From assembly GCF_018967865.2 (NCBI RefSeq), contig NZ_JAHLZY020000001.1, positions 4,030,001-4,094,000 of the forward strand: a stretch of DNA of 64,000 nt. The letters run 5' to 3'. This stretch comes from Hymenobacter siberiensis. Lineage in GTDB: Bacteria; Bacteroidota; Bacteroidia; Cytophagales; Hymenobacteraceae. A program made the translations under genes and the position numbers. The notes under the pieces are model-generated. The model did no database searches, was not told the DNA's origin, and saw only the letters and a list, made by a program, of their open reading frames with translations. Below, piece after piece: positions 33,682 through 42,408 of the stretch (within the stretch, counting starts at the first letter, position 1; each line of letters opens with the position of its first letter).

Positions 33682-34821
33682 ATGCCCAACACCAACCTTT
33701 CCTACTGGGAACAACGGTCCTTCTTCGGCCCGGCCGATGTCGCCATCATCGGCGCGGGACTGGTGGGCCTCACGGCGGCCATCTACCTGAAGCAGCAGCG
33801 GCCCACCTGGCGCGTGGTGGTGCTGGAGCGCGGCGCGCTGCCCAGCGGCGCATCGACTAAAAACGCCGGCTTCGCGTGCTTTGGGTCGATTTCGGAATTG
33901 CTGGAGCAGGAAAAGCGGGGCGACTTGCAGGCCGTGGTGGCCGCCCGCTGGGCCGGACTAGGCCGGCTGCGTGCGCTGCTGGGCGATGCCGCGCTGGACT
34001 ATCAGCCGGTGGGCGGCTATGAGCTATTTCGGCACGAGGAAGCACCGCTGGCAGCTGAGTGCCGGGATAAAATTGACTATTTCAACACCCTGCTGGCGCC
34101 GGTGGTGGGCCACGCCCGCACCTTTCGCGACGCCAGTGCCGAAGCCGGGCAATTCGGTTTCGGAGGCGTGGGCACACTGCTGAAAAACGAGCACGAAGGC
34201 AGCCTCGACGCCGGCCGCATGATGCGCGCCCTGCTGGCCCGCGCCTGGGCCGCCGATATGCCCGTGCTCACCAGCTGCGCCGTGGAAAGCGTGGAAAGCA
34301 CCGCCGCCGGCCACATCTTATTCCTGGCCAATGGCGTGGCCGTGACAGCCGGCCAGGTGCTGCTGGCCACCAACGCCTTCGCTACAGAGCTGCTGCCGGA
34401 GCTGGCCGTGACGCCCGGCCGCGGCCAAGTGCTGGTGACCGAGCCGCTGCCAGACGTGCGCCTGCCGGGCACTTTTCATTACGACCACGGCTACACCTAT
34501 TTCCGCCAGCTGGCCGACCACCGCATCTTGTTGGGAGGCGGGCGCAACCTGGATTTTCCGGCCGAAGAAACCACCGCGTCCGGCCTCACGCCCACGGTGC
34601 AGCACTACCTCGAAAACCTGCTGCATGAGGTGATTGTGGCCGGCCAGCGGCCCCGCATCGACTACCGCTGGAGCGGGGTGATGGGGTTCGGGCCGGCGCT
34701 GGCGCCCATCATCGACTGGGTGCGGCCGGGCGTGCTGGCCGCCGTGCGCTGCAACGGCATGGGTGTGGCCCTGGGAGCGGGCATTGGCTGGGAGGCGGCG
34801 CAAAAGCTGACCGACGGGTAG
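33682..34821 (+). CDS. FAD-dependent oxidoreductase, DAO family
   Basis: A 379-residue amine/amino-acid oxidoreductase. It has the dinucleotide motif VAIIGAGLVGLTAAIYL (about 18-34), the second acidic residue in VVVLERG, GASTKNAGFACFGS (typical of the glycine oxidase/sarcosine oxidase-like group) and, near the end, GVMGFGPALAPIID. The substrate is probably an amino acid or N-methyl amino acid. ATG 33682 is taken as start; the in-frame ATG at 33634 lies inside the palindrome. Its neighbour rocD suggests amino acid catabolism. Confidence 0.88.
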   Translation: MPNTNLSYWEQRSFFGPADVAIIGAGLVGLTAAIYLKQQRPTWRVVVLERGALPSGASTKNAGFACFGSISELLEQEKRGDLQAVVAARWAGLGRLRALLGDAALDYQPVGGYELFRHEEAPLAAECRDKIDYFNTLLAPVVGHARTFRDASAEAGQFGFGGVGTLLKNEHEGSLDAGRMMRALLARAWAADMPVLTSCAVESVESTAAGHILFLANGVAVTAGQVLLATNAFATELLPELAVTPGRGQVLVTEPLPDVRLPGTFHYDHGYTYFRQLADHRILLGGGRNLDFPAEETTASGLTPTVQHYLENLLHEVIVAGQRPRIDYRWSGVMGFGPALAPIIDWVRPGVLAAVRCNGMGVALGAGIGWEAAQKLTDG

Positions 34822-34878
34822 CGGAAACCGGCCAATATTCGTACAGCCCTGCTCAGACCTCACTTCCGGCTTTCCTCT

Positions 34879-35430
34879 ATGCTTTTTGCTACGCGCCCCC
34901 GCCTGTTTCACTCCCGTTTGCTGGCTTTGCTGGTGGTCATTGGCGGCCTGGCCAGTGGCTGCCAGAGTAGCCGGCGCAGCTTCTCGTTTCAGCCGATGCC
35001 GGGGCGGGTGCAGGCGGTGAAAGCCGCCGCCGCAGCTGCTGCCACGCCGGAAGCAGCCGCCGCGCCGCTGGCCGTGACCGCAGCCAAAACGGCCGCTCAG
35101 CCAATCCTTGCTTTGCCCGCTGCCCGAGAATACCGCCGTGCATTGCCGCAGCCTGAACCATTGATGGCATCAACAAAAACCGCTGATATTGCGACTTTGC
35201 CGATGGTGCGCCCGGCCGCCACGCACCGGCGGCCCCTGCTGGCCCGGGCGCACGCCCCGGCCGAGGCCGGGCTGGGCACCACGGTGCTGGGTGTGCTGGG
35301 GCTGGTGGTGCTGCCCATTGCCCTGCTGGGCCTGCTGCTGAGCGGTGGCGGGCTGGTGTGGGGCATTGTGGCGGGCGCGGCGGCGCTGGCGGTGCTGGTG
35401 GCGTACATCGACCCGTTTGGGCGGCGGTAG
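34879..35430 (+). CDS. Ala-rich lipoprotein with C-terminal membrane helices
   Basis: A 183-residue protein. The lipoprotein signal LLALLVVIGGLASGC is followed by a low-complexity Ala/Pro/Thr region (about 45-125) and two hydrophobic helices (TVLGVLGLVVLPIALLGLLL, WGIVAGAAALAVLVAYI). Similar small proteins with this helix pair occur in Hymenobacter-like genomes without known function. It lies 57 bp after the oxidoreductase. Confidence 0.65.
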   Translation: MLFATRPRLFHSRLLALLVVIGGLASGCQSSRRSFSFQPMPGRVQAVKAAAAAAATPEAAAAPLAVTAAKTAAQPILALPAAREYRRALPQPEPLMASTKTADIATLPMVRPAATHRRPLLARAHAPAEAGLGTTVLGVLGLVVLPIALLGLLLSGGGLVWGIVAGAAALAVLVAYIDPFGRR

Positions 35431-35525
35431 GGTTTCGGGCCGAACTTTGTGGCTTCGTTTTGCTTTTACAGAACGTTTGATTTTCTTTTTTCACGTTCCG
35501 GGCGCAGGCCCGGCGTCATCGATAT

Positions 35526-36512
35526 ATGCTCCCAACCCACCGCCCCCGCCGCAACCGCAAGTCCGAAGTTATTCGGGACATGGTGCAGGAAACCCGCCTC
35601 ACCACCCACGATTTCATCTTTCCGCTCTTCATTATTGAAGGCGAGAGTCAAAAGCTGGAAGTGAAGTCCATGCCCGGCATCTACCGGTTTTCGGCCGACC
35701 GCATTATCGAAGAAGTGGGCCAGTGCGTGGAGCTGGGCATCAAAACCTTCGCCCCTTTTCCCAGCATCAATGATGCGCTGAAGGACCGGCTGGCCAAGGA
35801 ATCGGCCAACCCCGAAGGCCTGTACCTGAAAGTAGTGGCCGACATCAAGCGCCAGTTCCCGGAAGTGGTGCTGATGACCGATGTGGCCATGGACCCCTAC
35901 AGCAGCGACGGCCACGACGGCGTGGTAGATGCCGAATCGGGCGAAATCCTCAACGATGCCACCCTGGAAGTACTGGGCCAGATGGCCCTGGCCCAGGCCC
36001 GCGCCGGGGCCGATATCATCGGGCCCAGCGATATGATGGACGGCCGCGTGGCCTGGATTCGGCGGGTACTGGACGAGAATGCATTCAGCCACGTGAGCAT
36101 CATGAGCTACACGGCCAAGTACGCCTCGGCTTTCTACGGTCCGTTCCGCGACGCCCTGGATTCGGCCCCCAAAAAAGGCGACAAAAAAAGCTACCAGATG
36201 AACCCCGCCAACAAGCGCGAGGCCCTGCGCGAGCTGGCCCTCGACGAAGCCGAAGGGGCCGACATGGTGATGATAAAGCCCGCCCTGAGCTACCTCGACG
36301 TGATTCATGCCGTGAAGGAGCGCACCCACCTGCCCGTGACGGCCTACAACGTATCGGGGGAGTACGCCATGGTGAAAGCCGCCGCCCAAAACGGCTGGCT
36401 CGACGGCGAAAAGACGATGATGGAAGTCCTGACCAGCATCAAGCGCGCCGGGGCCGATGCCATCCTGACCTACTTTGCCAAGGAAGCGGCCGCCGTGCTG
36501 CGGCGCGGGTAG
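35526..36512 (+). CDS. hemB: Delta-aminolevulinic acid dehydratase (porphobilinogen synthase)
   Basis: A 328-residue enzyme that condenses two 5-aminolevulinate molecules to porphobilinogen in haem synthesis. The two active-site lysines are in SYTAKYASAFYGPFRD and MVMIKPALSYLD. The metal loop reads DVAMDPYSSDGHDG, with no Cys triad, so it is the magnesium-type rather than zinc-type enzyme. A terminator follows at 36537. Confidence 0.97.
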   Translation: MLPTHRPRRNRKSEVIRDMVQETRLTTHDFIFPLFIIEGESQKLEVKSMPGIYRFSADRIIEEVGQCVELGIKTFAPFPSINDALKDRLAKESANPEGLYLKVVADIKRQFPEVVLMTDVAMDPYSSDGHDGVVDAESGEILNDATLEVLGQMALAQARAGADIIGPSDMMDGRVAWIRRVLDENAFSHVSIMSYTAKYASAFYGPFRDALDSAPKKGDKKSYQMNPANKREALRELALDEAEGADMVMIKPALSYLDVIHAVKERTHLPVTAYNVSGEYAMVKAAAQNGWLDGEKTMMEVLTSIKRAGADAILTYFAKEAAAVLRRG

Positions 36513-36536
36513 CACGGCTTGTATTATTTAGCAGCG

Positions 36537-36580
36537 TTGGGCAAATGCAGTGGGTAATACCACCGGATTTGCCCAATTTT
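36537..36580 (+). terminator. Terminator after hemB
   Basis: TTGGGCAAAT (36537-36546) pairs with ATTTGCCCAA (36567-36576), with an inner GTGG/CCAC pair, then TTTTGTT. It lies 24 bp after the hemB stop. Confidence 0.8.
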
Positions 36581-36609
36581 GTTGGTGGGCAGTGTACCTG
36601 TTTGTCCTT

Positions 36610-37806
36610 ATGACATCGTTTTTCTACCGTTGTGTGCTGCTGGCGCTGCTGGCGTGGGCTGGCCTGGCCCAGCCCGTGCGGGCGCAGGGGAGCAAGCCGA
36701 AGCCCCGCCCGGCTGTCCCGGTGCCCTATCAGGCCGTGGATGCCCGGATGCGGGCCGTGCCCGATTCGTCGGCGCGGACGGTGGGCGGGCTGGCACGCTT
36801 CATCACGGCCTCGTTTCCGACGGAAGGCGACCGGGCCCGGGCGGCCTTCGTGTGGGTGGCCCGCAACATCCGCTACGATGTGGAGGACATGTATGTGCCG
36901 GACCTGCAGGGCGAACACCCCATTTCTGCGCAGCAAACGCTGGACCAACGACGCGGGACGTGCGAGCACTACGCCGAATTGTATAGTGCGCTGGCCAACC
37001 AAGTGGGCGTACTGACTTACGTGGTAACCGGCTACACCAGCCTGCGCGCCCCGGTGGGTCATGCCTGGTGTGCCAGCCGCATAGCCAGCCAGTGGTGGCT
37101 GATGGACCCTACCTGGGCAGCAGGCTACCTGGAAAAGGAGAAGTTCGCGTTTCGCTTGAACAACTACTTTTTCCGGGTAGCACCGGCCACGTTCATCGCT
37201 ACCCATATGCCCTTCGACCCGCTATGGCAGTTGCTACCAGCGCCGCGCACGCCCCAACAGTTTCAGCAAGGCACGCGCCCCGCCCCGCCCGGCCTCCCCT
37301 TCGCCTTTGCCGACTCAGTAGCCGCCTACGCCTTGCAAAGCCCGGAGCAACGACTACGAGCCACGGCGCGCCGGGTGGAGCAGAACGGCGTGAAAAACGA
37401 CTTGACGTATAGCTTTCTGCTTCACATTCGCCAGCAGAAGTCCAACCAATTTGTCGATGCGTACAACAGTGCCATCGATGCCTTCAACGTGAGCACCAAG
37501 GAGTTTAATGCGTTTATCGTTTTTTTCAATCATCAATTTCTGCCCCGCCGGACCGACCAAGAGCTGCAGCAGGTGCTGGTGCCTTTGGCCGCGCAGCTGG
37601 CCGAGGTGCGTCGCTTACTAGCTACGGCCCAGCCGGTTGCCCCAGTCCAACAGGCTTCGCTGACGGAATTTCTTGTTTCGGTGCAGCTACTCGAAACCAA
37701 GCTCCATGATGGCCAGGCCTTCGTGGCGCGTTACCAACGCACCAACAAACTTTTGCGGCTCATGCTCTTTGCTAATCCGGCCGCTACGGGGTCGCTGTCG
37801 CACTGA
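36610..37806 (+). CDS. Secreted transglutaminase-like protease-fold protein
   Basis: A 398-residue protein with a signal peptide (VLLALLAWAGLAQPVRAQ). The transglutaminase-like core has the triad Cys in RRGTCEHYAELYSALA, His in VGHAWCAS and Asp in WLMDPTWAAG. The C-terminal 200 residues are helical and not recognised. Such proteins are thought to act as peptidases or cross-linking enzymes in the periplasm. ATG 36610 was chosen; an upstream ATG falls inside the hemB terminator. Confidence 0.85.
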   Translation: MTSFFYRCVLLALLAWAGLAQPVRAQGSKPKPRPAVPVPYQAVDARMRAVPDSSARTVGGLARFITASFPTEGDRARAAFVWVARNIRYDVEDMYVPDLQGEHPISAQQTLDQRRGTCEHYAELYSALANQVGVLTYVVTGYTSLRAPVGHAWCASRIASQWWLMDPTWAAGYLEKEKFAFRLNNYFFRVAPATFIATHMPFDPLWQLLPAPRTPQQFQQGTRPAPPGLPFAFADSVAAYALQSPEQRLRATARRVEQNGVKNDLTYSFLLHIRQQKSNQFVDAYNSAIDAFNVSTKEFNAFIVFFNHQFLPRRTDQELQQVLVPLAAQLAEVRRLLATAQPVAPVQQASLTEFLVSVQLLETKLHDGQAFVARYQRTNKLLRLMLFANPAATGSLSH

Positions 37807-37862
37807 GCGGACCAAGTAGCAAGCAGCACTATTCTAGCAACCGCACTCCCATTTCACTGCTC

Positions 37863-38369
37863 ATGCCCACCATCCGCCGCGCCACCGCTGCCGACCTGCC
37901 GGCCATTCTGGCCCTCATCCGGCGGGCCGTGCCGCTGATGCACGCCAGCGGCAACTTCCAATGGTCGGCTGACTACCCCAACGAAGCCGTATTCATCGCC
38001 GACATCGCACACAACCACCTGTGGGTGGCCGAGCTGGCTGGCACAGTGGCCGGCGTGGCCGCCCTCACCCAGGACCAAGATGCCGAATACGCCCAGGCCG
38101 ACTGGGACGTGACCGAGCCTGCCCTGGTGACGCACCGCCTGGCCGTGGACCCCGCGGCCCAGGGCCGGGGCGTGGCGCTGGCCCTGATGGCGCAGGCCGA
38201 AAGGCAGGCCGTGGCGCAAGGTTTGAAGTTTTTGCGCGTGGACACCAACTCGGAGAATGCCGCCACGCAACGGCTGTTTCCGAAGCTGGGCTACCGATTT
38301 GCGGGCGAGATTACGCTGGCATTTCGGCCGGGGCTGCGATTTTTTTGCTACGAAAAGCGGCTGGGGTAA
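37863..38369 (+). CDS. GNAT family N-acetyltransferase
   Basis: A 168-residue acetyltransferase. The N-terminus is IRRATAADLPAILALIRRAV; the acetyl-CoA loop is HRLAVDPAAQGRGVALALMA; the C-terminal motif is LRVDTNSENAATQRLFPKLG then YRFAGEI. It transfers acetyl from acetyl-CoA to an unknown amine. Its stop overlaps the start of the next gene (TAATG), so the two are translationally coupled. Confidence 0.92.
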   Translation: MPTIRRATAADLPAILALIRRAVPLMHASGNFQWSADYPNEAVFIADIAHNHLWVAELAGTVAGVAALTQDQDAEYAQADWDVTEPALVTHRLAVDPAAQGRGVALALMAQAERQAVAQGLKFLRVDTNSENAATQRLFPKLGYRFAGEITLAFRPGLRFFCYEKRLG

Positions 38370-39088
38370 TGGATTTATTTCGGGTCGGCTTGGTAGTGGT
38401 GTTGCTCGGGCTAGGCATGCTTTACAGCGAGCGAGCGGGCAAACTGACTGCGGCCGCGGCCGGAACTGGCGGAGCATTGGAACTGCTGATTTACCTGGGC
38501 AGCGGGTTTGCGGGGCTGGCGCTGCTGGCGTTATTCTTCGGCCTCGGCACGGCGGCTTCCAGCTGGCGCGTGGCCGACAAGCGCCGCCTCGGGCTGGCTG
38601 AGGAAAACCGGGGCCGCCGCACCGCCGGGCAGGTAGTGGCCAATGCTGGCGTGGCGGGCCTGCTGGGGCTACTGGCCTGGCAATATCCGCCCGCCGCTCC
38701 GCTGGCCCAGCTCATGCTGGCGGGCAGCCTCGCCGCCGCCACCGCCGACACGTTGTCCTCAGAATTAGGCAACGTGTATGGCCGCCGCTACTACAACATC
38801 CTCACCCTGCGGCCCGACACGCGCGGCCTCAACGGCGTGGTGAGCCTGGAGGGCACGGCGCTGGGGCTGGCGGGCACGGCCGTTATCGCCACGGCCTACT
38901 GCCTGGGCTTCGGCTGGGGGGCGGCGTTTGGGTGGCTGCTGGTGGCGGGCACGGCCGGCAATCTGGTCGATTCGGTGCTGGGCGCTACACTGGAGCGGCG
39001 CGGATTATTGAGTAATAACGCTGTCAATTTTATCAATACCCTGACCGGCGCGCTAGTGGCGGGTGGGCTGATGAAGTGGTTGGGTTAG
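38369..39088 (+). CDS. DUF92 family integral membrane protein
   Basis: A 239-residue protein with about six membrane helices. The family signature ATADTLSSELGNVYGRR is at about 127-143, followed by GLNGVVSLEGTALGLAG and GNLVDSVLGATLERRG. In plants and cyanobacteria relatives include phytyl-phosphate kinase-like proteins (VTE6), so a prenyl or phytyl phosphate role is possible but unproven. The start ATG overlaps the GNAT stop by one base. Confidence 0.88.
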   Translation: MDLFRVGLVVVLLGLGMLYSERAGKLTAAAAGTGGALELLIYLGSGFAGLALLALFFGLGTAASSWRVADKRRLGLAEENRGRRTAGQVVANAGVAGLLGLLAWQYPPAAPLAQLMLAGSLAAATADTLSSELGNVYGRRYYNILTLRPDTRGLNGVVSLEGTALGLAGTAVIATAYCLGFGWGAAFGWLLVAGTAGNLVDSVLGATLERRGLLSNNAVNFINTLTGALVAGGLMKWLG

Positions 39089-39158
39089 CTGAGCTTTACA
39101 AGCGAAAAAATGCCGATACCTCGGCCAGAACTATATTTTCTGGCTGCGGTGAGTGCTG

Positions 39159-39845
39159 CTAGCGCATCGGGAAATCCTTTGCCACCATCGTGCGCAATTG
39201 TTTCTCCAGCACCGCTTCATTTAATGGTTCCCGCTCGGCGGGCGGAGGCGTATGGTTATAGTAAACGATATTCTTTTGCTCCCCATCATAGATAAACAAG
39301 CAGATATCTGACTTGGCCTTGATGGCTATCGGCACCATCATTCCCATTGTCAGCAGCCCAACCCCAATACTTTTGGCCAATTGATTGCCGTAATTACCCT
39401 CCAGTCGGGTGAAGCCTTGAGTTGCCGCTACCAGTACATAACGTTGATTCTGACTTGCCAATAGATGGTCCAGCACCGGCAAATGTGCTCCCGTATCCAA
39501 ACGCTGACGCTTTTCAATCCCGTTCACCGCCCGGTAAATCTCTTGTCTGGCCTGTTGCTGAAGCGAATCAGGAATCACCAGCTCATTTCGCAGATGCAGC
39601 TCGACCTGATGATTAACCAATAATTTTCGCATCAGCCGCACCGACTCAGCTGATGCTTCCGGATTGAATTCCGGCTGATTACCACGCTGAATAGTAGATA
39701 CTTGCACTACTGGCGAAGCAAAGGACATTTCAAGGATAGCCTTGGGCTGAAACCCGGGACGCAGGATGCCAGAAGTGGTGGCACAGGATGATAGCAGCCC
39801 CGTGAGCGTTACCAGAATCACAGCGTAGCGCATTTTTTGCATCAT
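39159..39845 (-). CDS. Lipoprotein of unknown function
   Basis: A 228-residue protein with the lipobox LTGLLSSC. The mature part contains HLPVLDHLLASQNQRYVLVA, a hydrophobic patch IGVGLLTMGMMVPIAIKA and a strand DICLFIYDGEQKNIVYYNH. No family was recognised. Its base composition is lower in GC than the surrounding genes. It lies 27 bp from the permease stop on the same strand and could be cotranscribed. Confidence 0.7.
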   Translation of the reverse strand: MMQKMRYAVILVTLTGLLSSCATTSGILRPGFQPKAILEMSFASPVVQVSTIQRGNQPEFNPEASAESVRLMRKLLVNHQVELHLRNELVIPDSLQQQARQEIYRAVNGIEKRQRLDTGAHLPVLDHLLASQNQRYVLVAATQGFTRLEGNYGNQLAKSIGVGLLTMGMMVPIAIKAKSDICLFIYDGEQKNIVYYNHTPPPAEREPLNEAVLEKQLRTMVAKDFPMR

Positions 39846-39872
39846 GGTGTTCGAAGTGGCGAAAATGCTAAG

Positions 39873-41273
39873 CTACCGCGCAAACGGCCACCGGCCCAGC
39901 CGCCGACTCCAGAGCAGGAATGCGCCGGTGCCCAGCGCCATCATGCCCAGCGCGGCCACTTGGAAGTAGAGTTTGAAGGTCACCCCAAACCACTCTACCT
40001 CGGCCGGCGCGATGCCCACGAACACGAACAGCCACACGATGATGGCCAGGATGACGGGCAGCGGGTAGAGCGGCATCTTGAACGGCAGCGCACTGGTGCC
40101 ACGCCGCTTCCGCAGCAATATCAGGCCCACGGCCTGGCCCACAAACTGCACCAGAATCCGCATGGCCAGAATGGCCGAAATGACCTCGCCCAGCCGGAAC
40201 AGCAGGCTGAATACAAAGCCCACGCCGCCCAGCAGCAGCAGCGATACGTAAGGGAAGTTTTTGGTGGGATGCAGCTTGCCGAACACGGGCAGGAACTCGC
40301 CATCGGCCGCCGCCGCGTAGGGAATGCGCGAGTAGCCCAGCAACACCGCGAACAGCGAGGCAAATGCCACCAGCAGCACCATGGCCGTGGCCACGTTGGC
40401 CGCCGTGGGCCCGTACAGCCGCTCCATAAATACGCTGATGATGAACTGCGACTTGTCGCCGGCACCGGCCTGCCAGCTCTGCACTTCCTGCCACGGAATG
40501 ACGGTGCCCACGCTCCAGTTCAGGAGCAGGTACAGCACCGCGATGCCCAGAATGCTTAGGAAAATGCTGCGCGGAATAACCTTTTCCGGCCTTTTGATTT
40601 CGGCCCCGAGGTGGCACACATTATAGTAGCCGAGGTAGGAGTAGATGGTTTTGACAGCCGCCTGGCCCATGGCGGCCGAAATCAGCAGCCCCGGCAGGGC
40701 CGAAAAGCCGCCGGCCGGAAAAATATCGACGTGGTGGTTGGGGTGCGTAACGCCGCCGAAAATCAGCCAGCCCATGAGGCTCAGTACGCCCACCCACAGG
40801 GCCACGCCCAGCTTACCAATGTCCTCGATGCGGCGGTAGAGCAGCGCCACCAGCAGCAAAACCACCGTGCCGGCTACGGCCTTGGGCTGCCACCACTCGG
40901 TCATGGGCACGAGGTAGCCGAAGTACTGGGCGAAGCCGATGGCGCCAGAGGCCAGCACCAGCGGCGACTGAATGAGCGTTTGCCACACGTAGAGGAACGA
41001 CATGTAGCGGCCCCATTTCTGCTCGCCATACGCCAGCTTGAGGAAACGGTAGCTACCGCCGGCTTCGGGGTAGGCTGCGCCCAGCTCGCTCCAAATCAGG
41101 CCATCGACGGAAGCCAGGGCCGCGCCTACCAGCCAAGCCAGCAGGAAATTCGGGCCCATAAAGCCCATCACGAGCGGCAGGGTGACAAAGGGGCCAATGC
41201 CCACCATGTCAATCATATTGAGGGCGGTAGCTTGAACCAGGCCCAGACGGCGCTGCAAAGTAGGTGCGGACAT
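39873..41273 (-). CDS. APC family amino acid permease
   Basis: A 466-residue transporter with about 12 membrane helices. The N-terminus ATALNMIDMVGIGPFVTLPL has the unwound TM1 glycine motif, WSELGAAYPEAGGSYRFLK is the conserved TM2-3 region, and FSALPGLLISAAMGQAAVKT includes TM6. It imports or exchanges an amino acid by proton or substrate coupling; the substrate is unknown. Its start lies 11 bp from a TAGCGCGGACT palindrome. Confidence 0.92.
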   Translation of the reverse strand: MSAPTLQRRLGLVQATALNMIDMVGIGPFVTLPLVMGFMGPNFLLAWLVGAALASVDGLIWSELGAAYPEAGGSYRFLKLAYGEQKWGRYMSFLYVWQTLIQSPLVLASGAIGFAQYFGYLVPMTEWWQPKAVAGTVVLLLVALLYRRIEDIGKLGVALWVGVLSLMGWLIFGGVTHPNHHVDIFPAGGFSALPGLLISAAMGQAAVKTIYSYLGYYNVCHLGAEIKRPEKVIPRSIFLSILGIAVLYLLLNWSVGTVIPWQEVQSWQAGAGDKSQFIISVFMERLYGPTAANVATAMVLLVAFASLFAVLLGYSRIPYAAAADGEFLPVFGKLHPTKNFPYVSLLLLGGVGFVFSLLFRLGEVISAILAMRILVQFVGQAVGLILLRKRRGTSALPFKMPLYPLPVILAIIVWLFVFVGIAPAEVEWFGVTFKLYFQVAALGMMALGTGAFLLWSRRLGRWPFAR

Positions 41274-41284
41274 AGGAACGAAAG

Positions 41285-41344
41285 TAGCGCGGACTTTCAG
41301 TCCGCGACTGCATTGGCCCCCTCGCGGACTGAAAGTCCGCGCTA
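41285..41344. repeat. TAGCGCGGACTTTCAGTCCG inverted repeat
   Basis: Exact 22-bp arms 41285-41306 and 41323-41344. Each arm contains its own GCGGACT/AGTCCGC pair. It matches 15940-16000 and 55346-55415 except for compensated changes (TTT-AG to TTC-AG on both arms). Here it sits between divergent gene starts, not at a gene end. Confidence 0.93.
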
Positions 41345-41416
41345 CATTTTACCAACCTCCGCCCGCCCACCTTCGTACCCCAATGCATCATTTCATACAA
41401 TGTTCATCGAAAACCA

Positions 41417-42364
41417 ATGGCTGGCAACTCTTCTAAAATCGTAGTCTACGGAGCCATTGGGGCTAACGTGGCCATTGCCATTTCCAAATTTGTGGCGGCC
41501 TATTTCACCGGTAGCGCGGCCATGATGTCGGAAGGTATCCACTCGCTCGTGGACAGCGGCAACGGCGGACTGATTCTTTTCGGGCTGAACCGCAGCGAGC
41601 GGCCGGCCGATGCCCGGCACCCCTTTGGCCACAGCAAGGACCTGTATTTCTGGACGGTGATTGTGGCGGTGATGATTTTTGCCGTGGGTGGCGGCATGTC
41701 GCTCTACAAGGGCTACCAGTACCTGCAGCACCCCGCGCCCCTCACCGACCCCACCTGGAACTACTGGGTACTGGGCCTGGCCATGCTGTTTGAGGGCACG
41801 GCCTGCGCGCTGGCCTACCGCGAATTTCGCAAAACCCAGGGCGCGGCAGGTTTCTGGCAAGCCCTGCGCGACAGCCGCGACCCAGCCGTATTTGCCATTC
41901 TGCTCGAAGACATGGCCGCCCTGGTCGGCCTGGTGATTGCGCTGGCCAGCATATTTCTCGGGCATTATTTCAATAATCCTTACTTCGACGGGGCCGCCTC
42001 CGTGGCCATTGGCGCGCTGCTGGTGGGCATGTCGATATTCATGTTGCGCGAAGCCCGGGGGTTGCTGGTGGGCGAAGGGGCCAGCCCCGAGGTGCTACGC
42101 GGGCTCGAAGCCCTGGCCAGCCAGGACGCCGCCGTCACGAAGCTGCGCGCGCCGCTTACCATGTACCTCGGCCCCACCGATGCCATCCTGGCCCTCGACA
42201 TTGCCTTTCACGACCACCTTACGGCCGTGGAGATAGAGCAGGCCGTGGAGCGCCTGCAAACCGCCATCAAAGGCAAGTACCCCGAGTTCCAGCGCGTCTT
42301 CATCGAAGCCTCGTCCCTCAATGGCCAGCAGCGCCAGAAGGCCTCTCCGCTAACTCCTGGCTAG
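41417..42364 (+). CDS. Cation diffusion facilitator transporter (first of two)
   Basis: A 315-residue CDF protein with six membrane helices in the first about 210 residues and a cytoplasmic C-terminal domain. The TM2 site has EGIHSLVDSGNGG with the HxxxD metal ligands; TM5 EDMAALVGLVIALAS has the matching acidic residue. It exports divalent metal (Zn, Mn, Fe or Co) by proton antiport. It starts 55 bp before its paralogue ends the pair: the second gene begins at 42409. Confidence 0.93.
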   Translation: MAGNSSKIVVYGAIGANVAIAISKFVAAYFTGSAAMMSEGIHSLVDSGNGGLILFGLNRSERPADARHPFGHSKDLYFWTVIVAVMIFAVGGGMSLYKGYQYLQHPAPLTDPTWNYWVLGLAMLFEGTACALAYREFRKTQGAAGFWQALRDSRDPAVFAILLEDMAALVGLVIALASIFLGHYFNNPYFDGAASVAIGALLVGMSIFMLREARGLLVGEGASPEVLRGLEALASQDAAVTKLRAPLTMYLGPTDAILALDIAFHDHLTAVEIEQAVERLQTAIKGKYPEFQRVFIEASSLNGQQRQKASPLTPG

Positions 42365-42408
42365 ACTTCTGCCAACGGCAACCCCATTTCCTGCGTACTT
42401 GCGCATCT

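Noticed and set aside
38021-38368. Long upstream extension of the DUF92 frame
   Set aside because: It overlaps the GNAT gene in another frame; ATG 38369 overlaps its stop (TAATG) and starts the first membrane helix.
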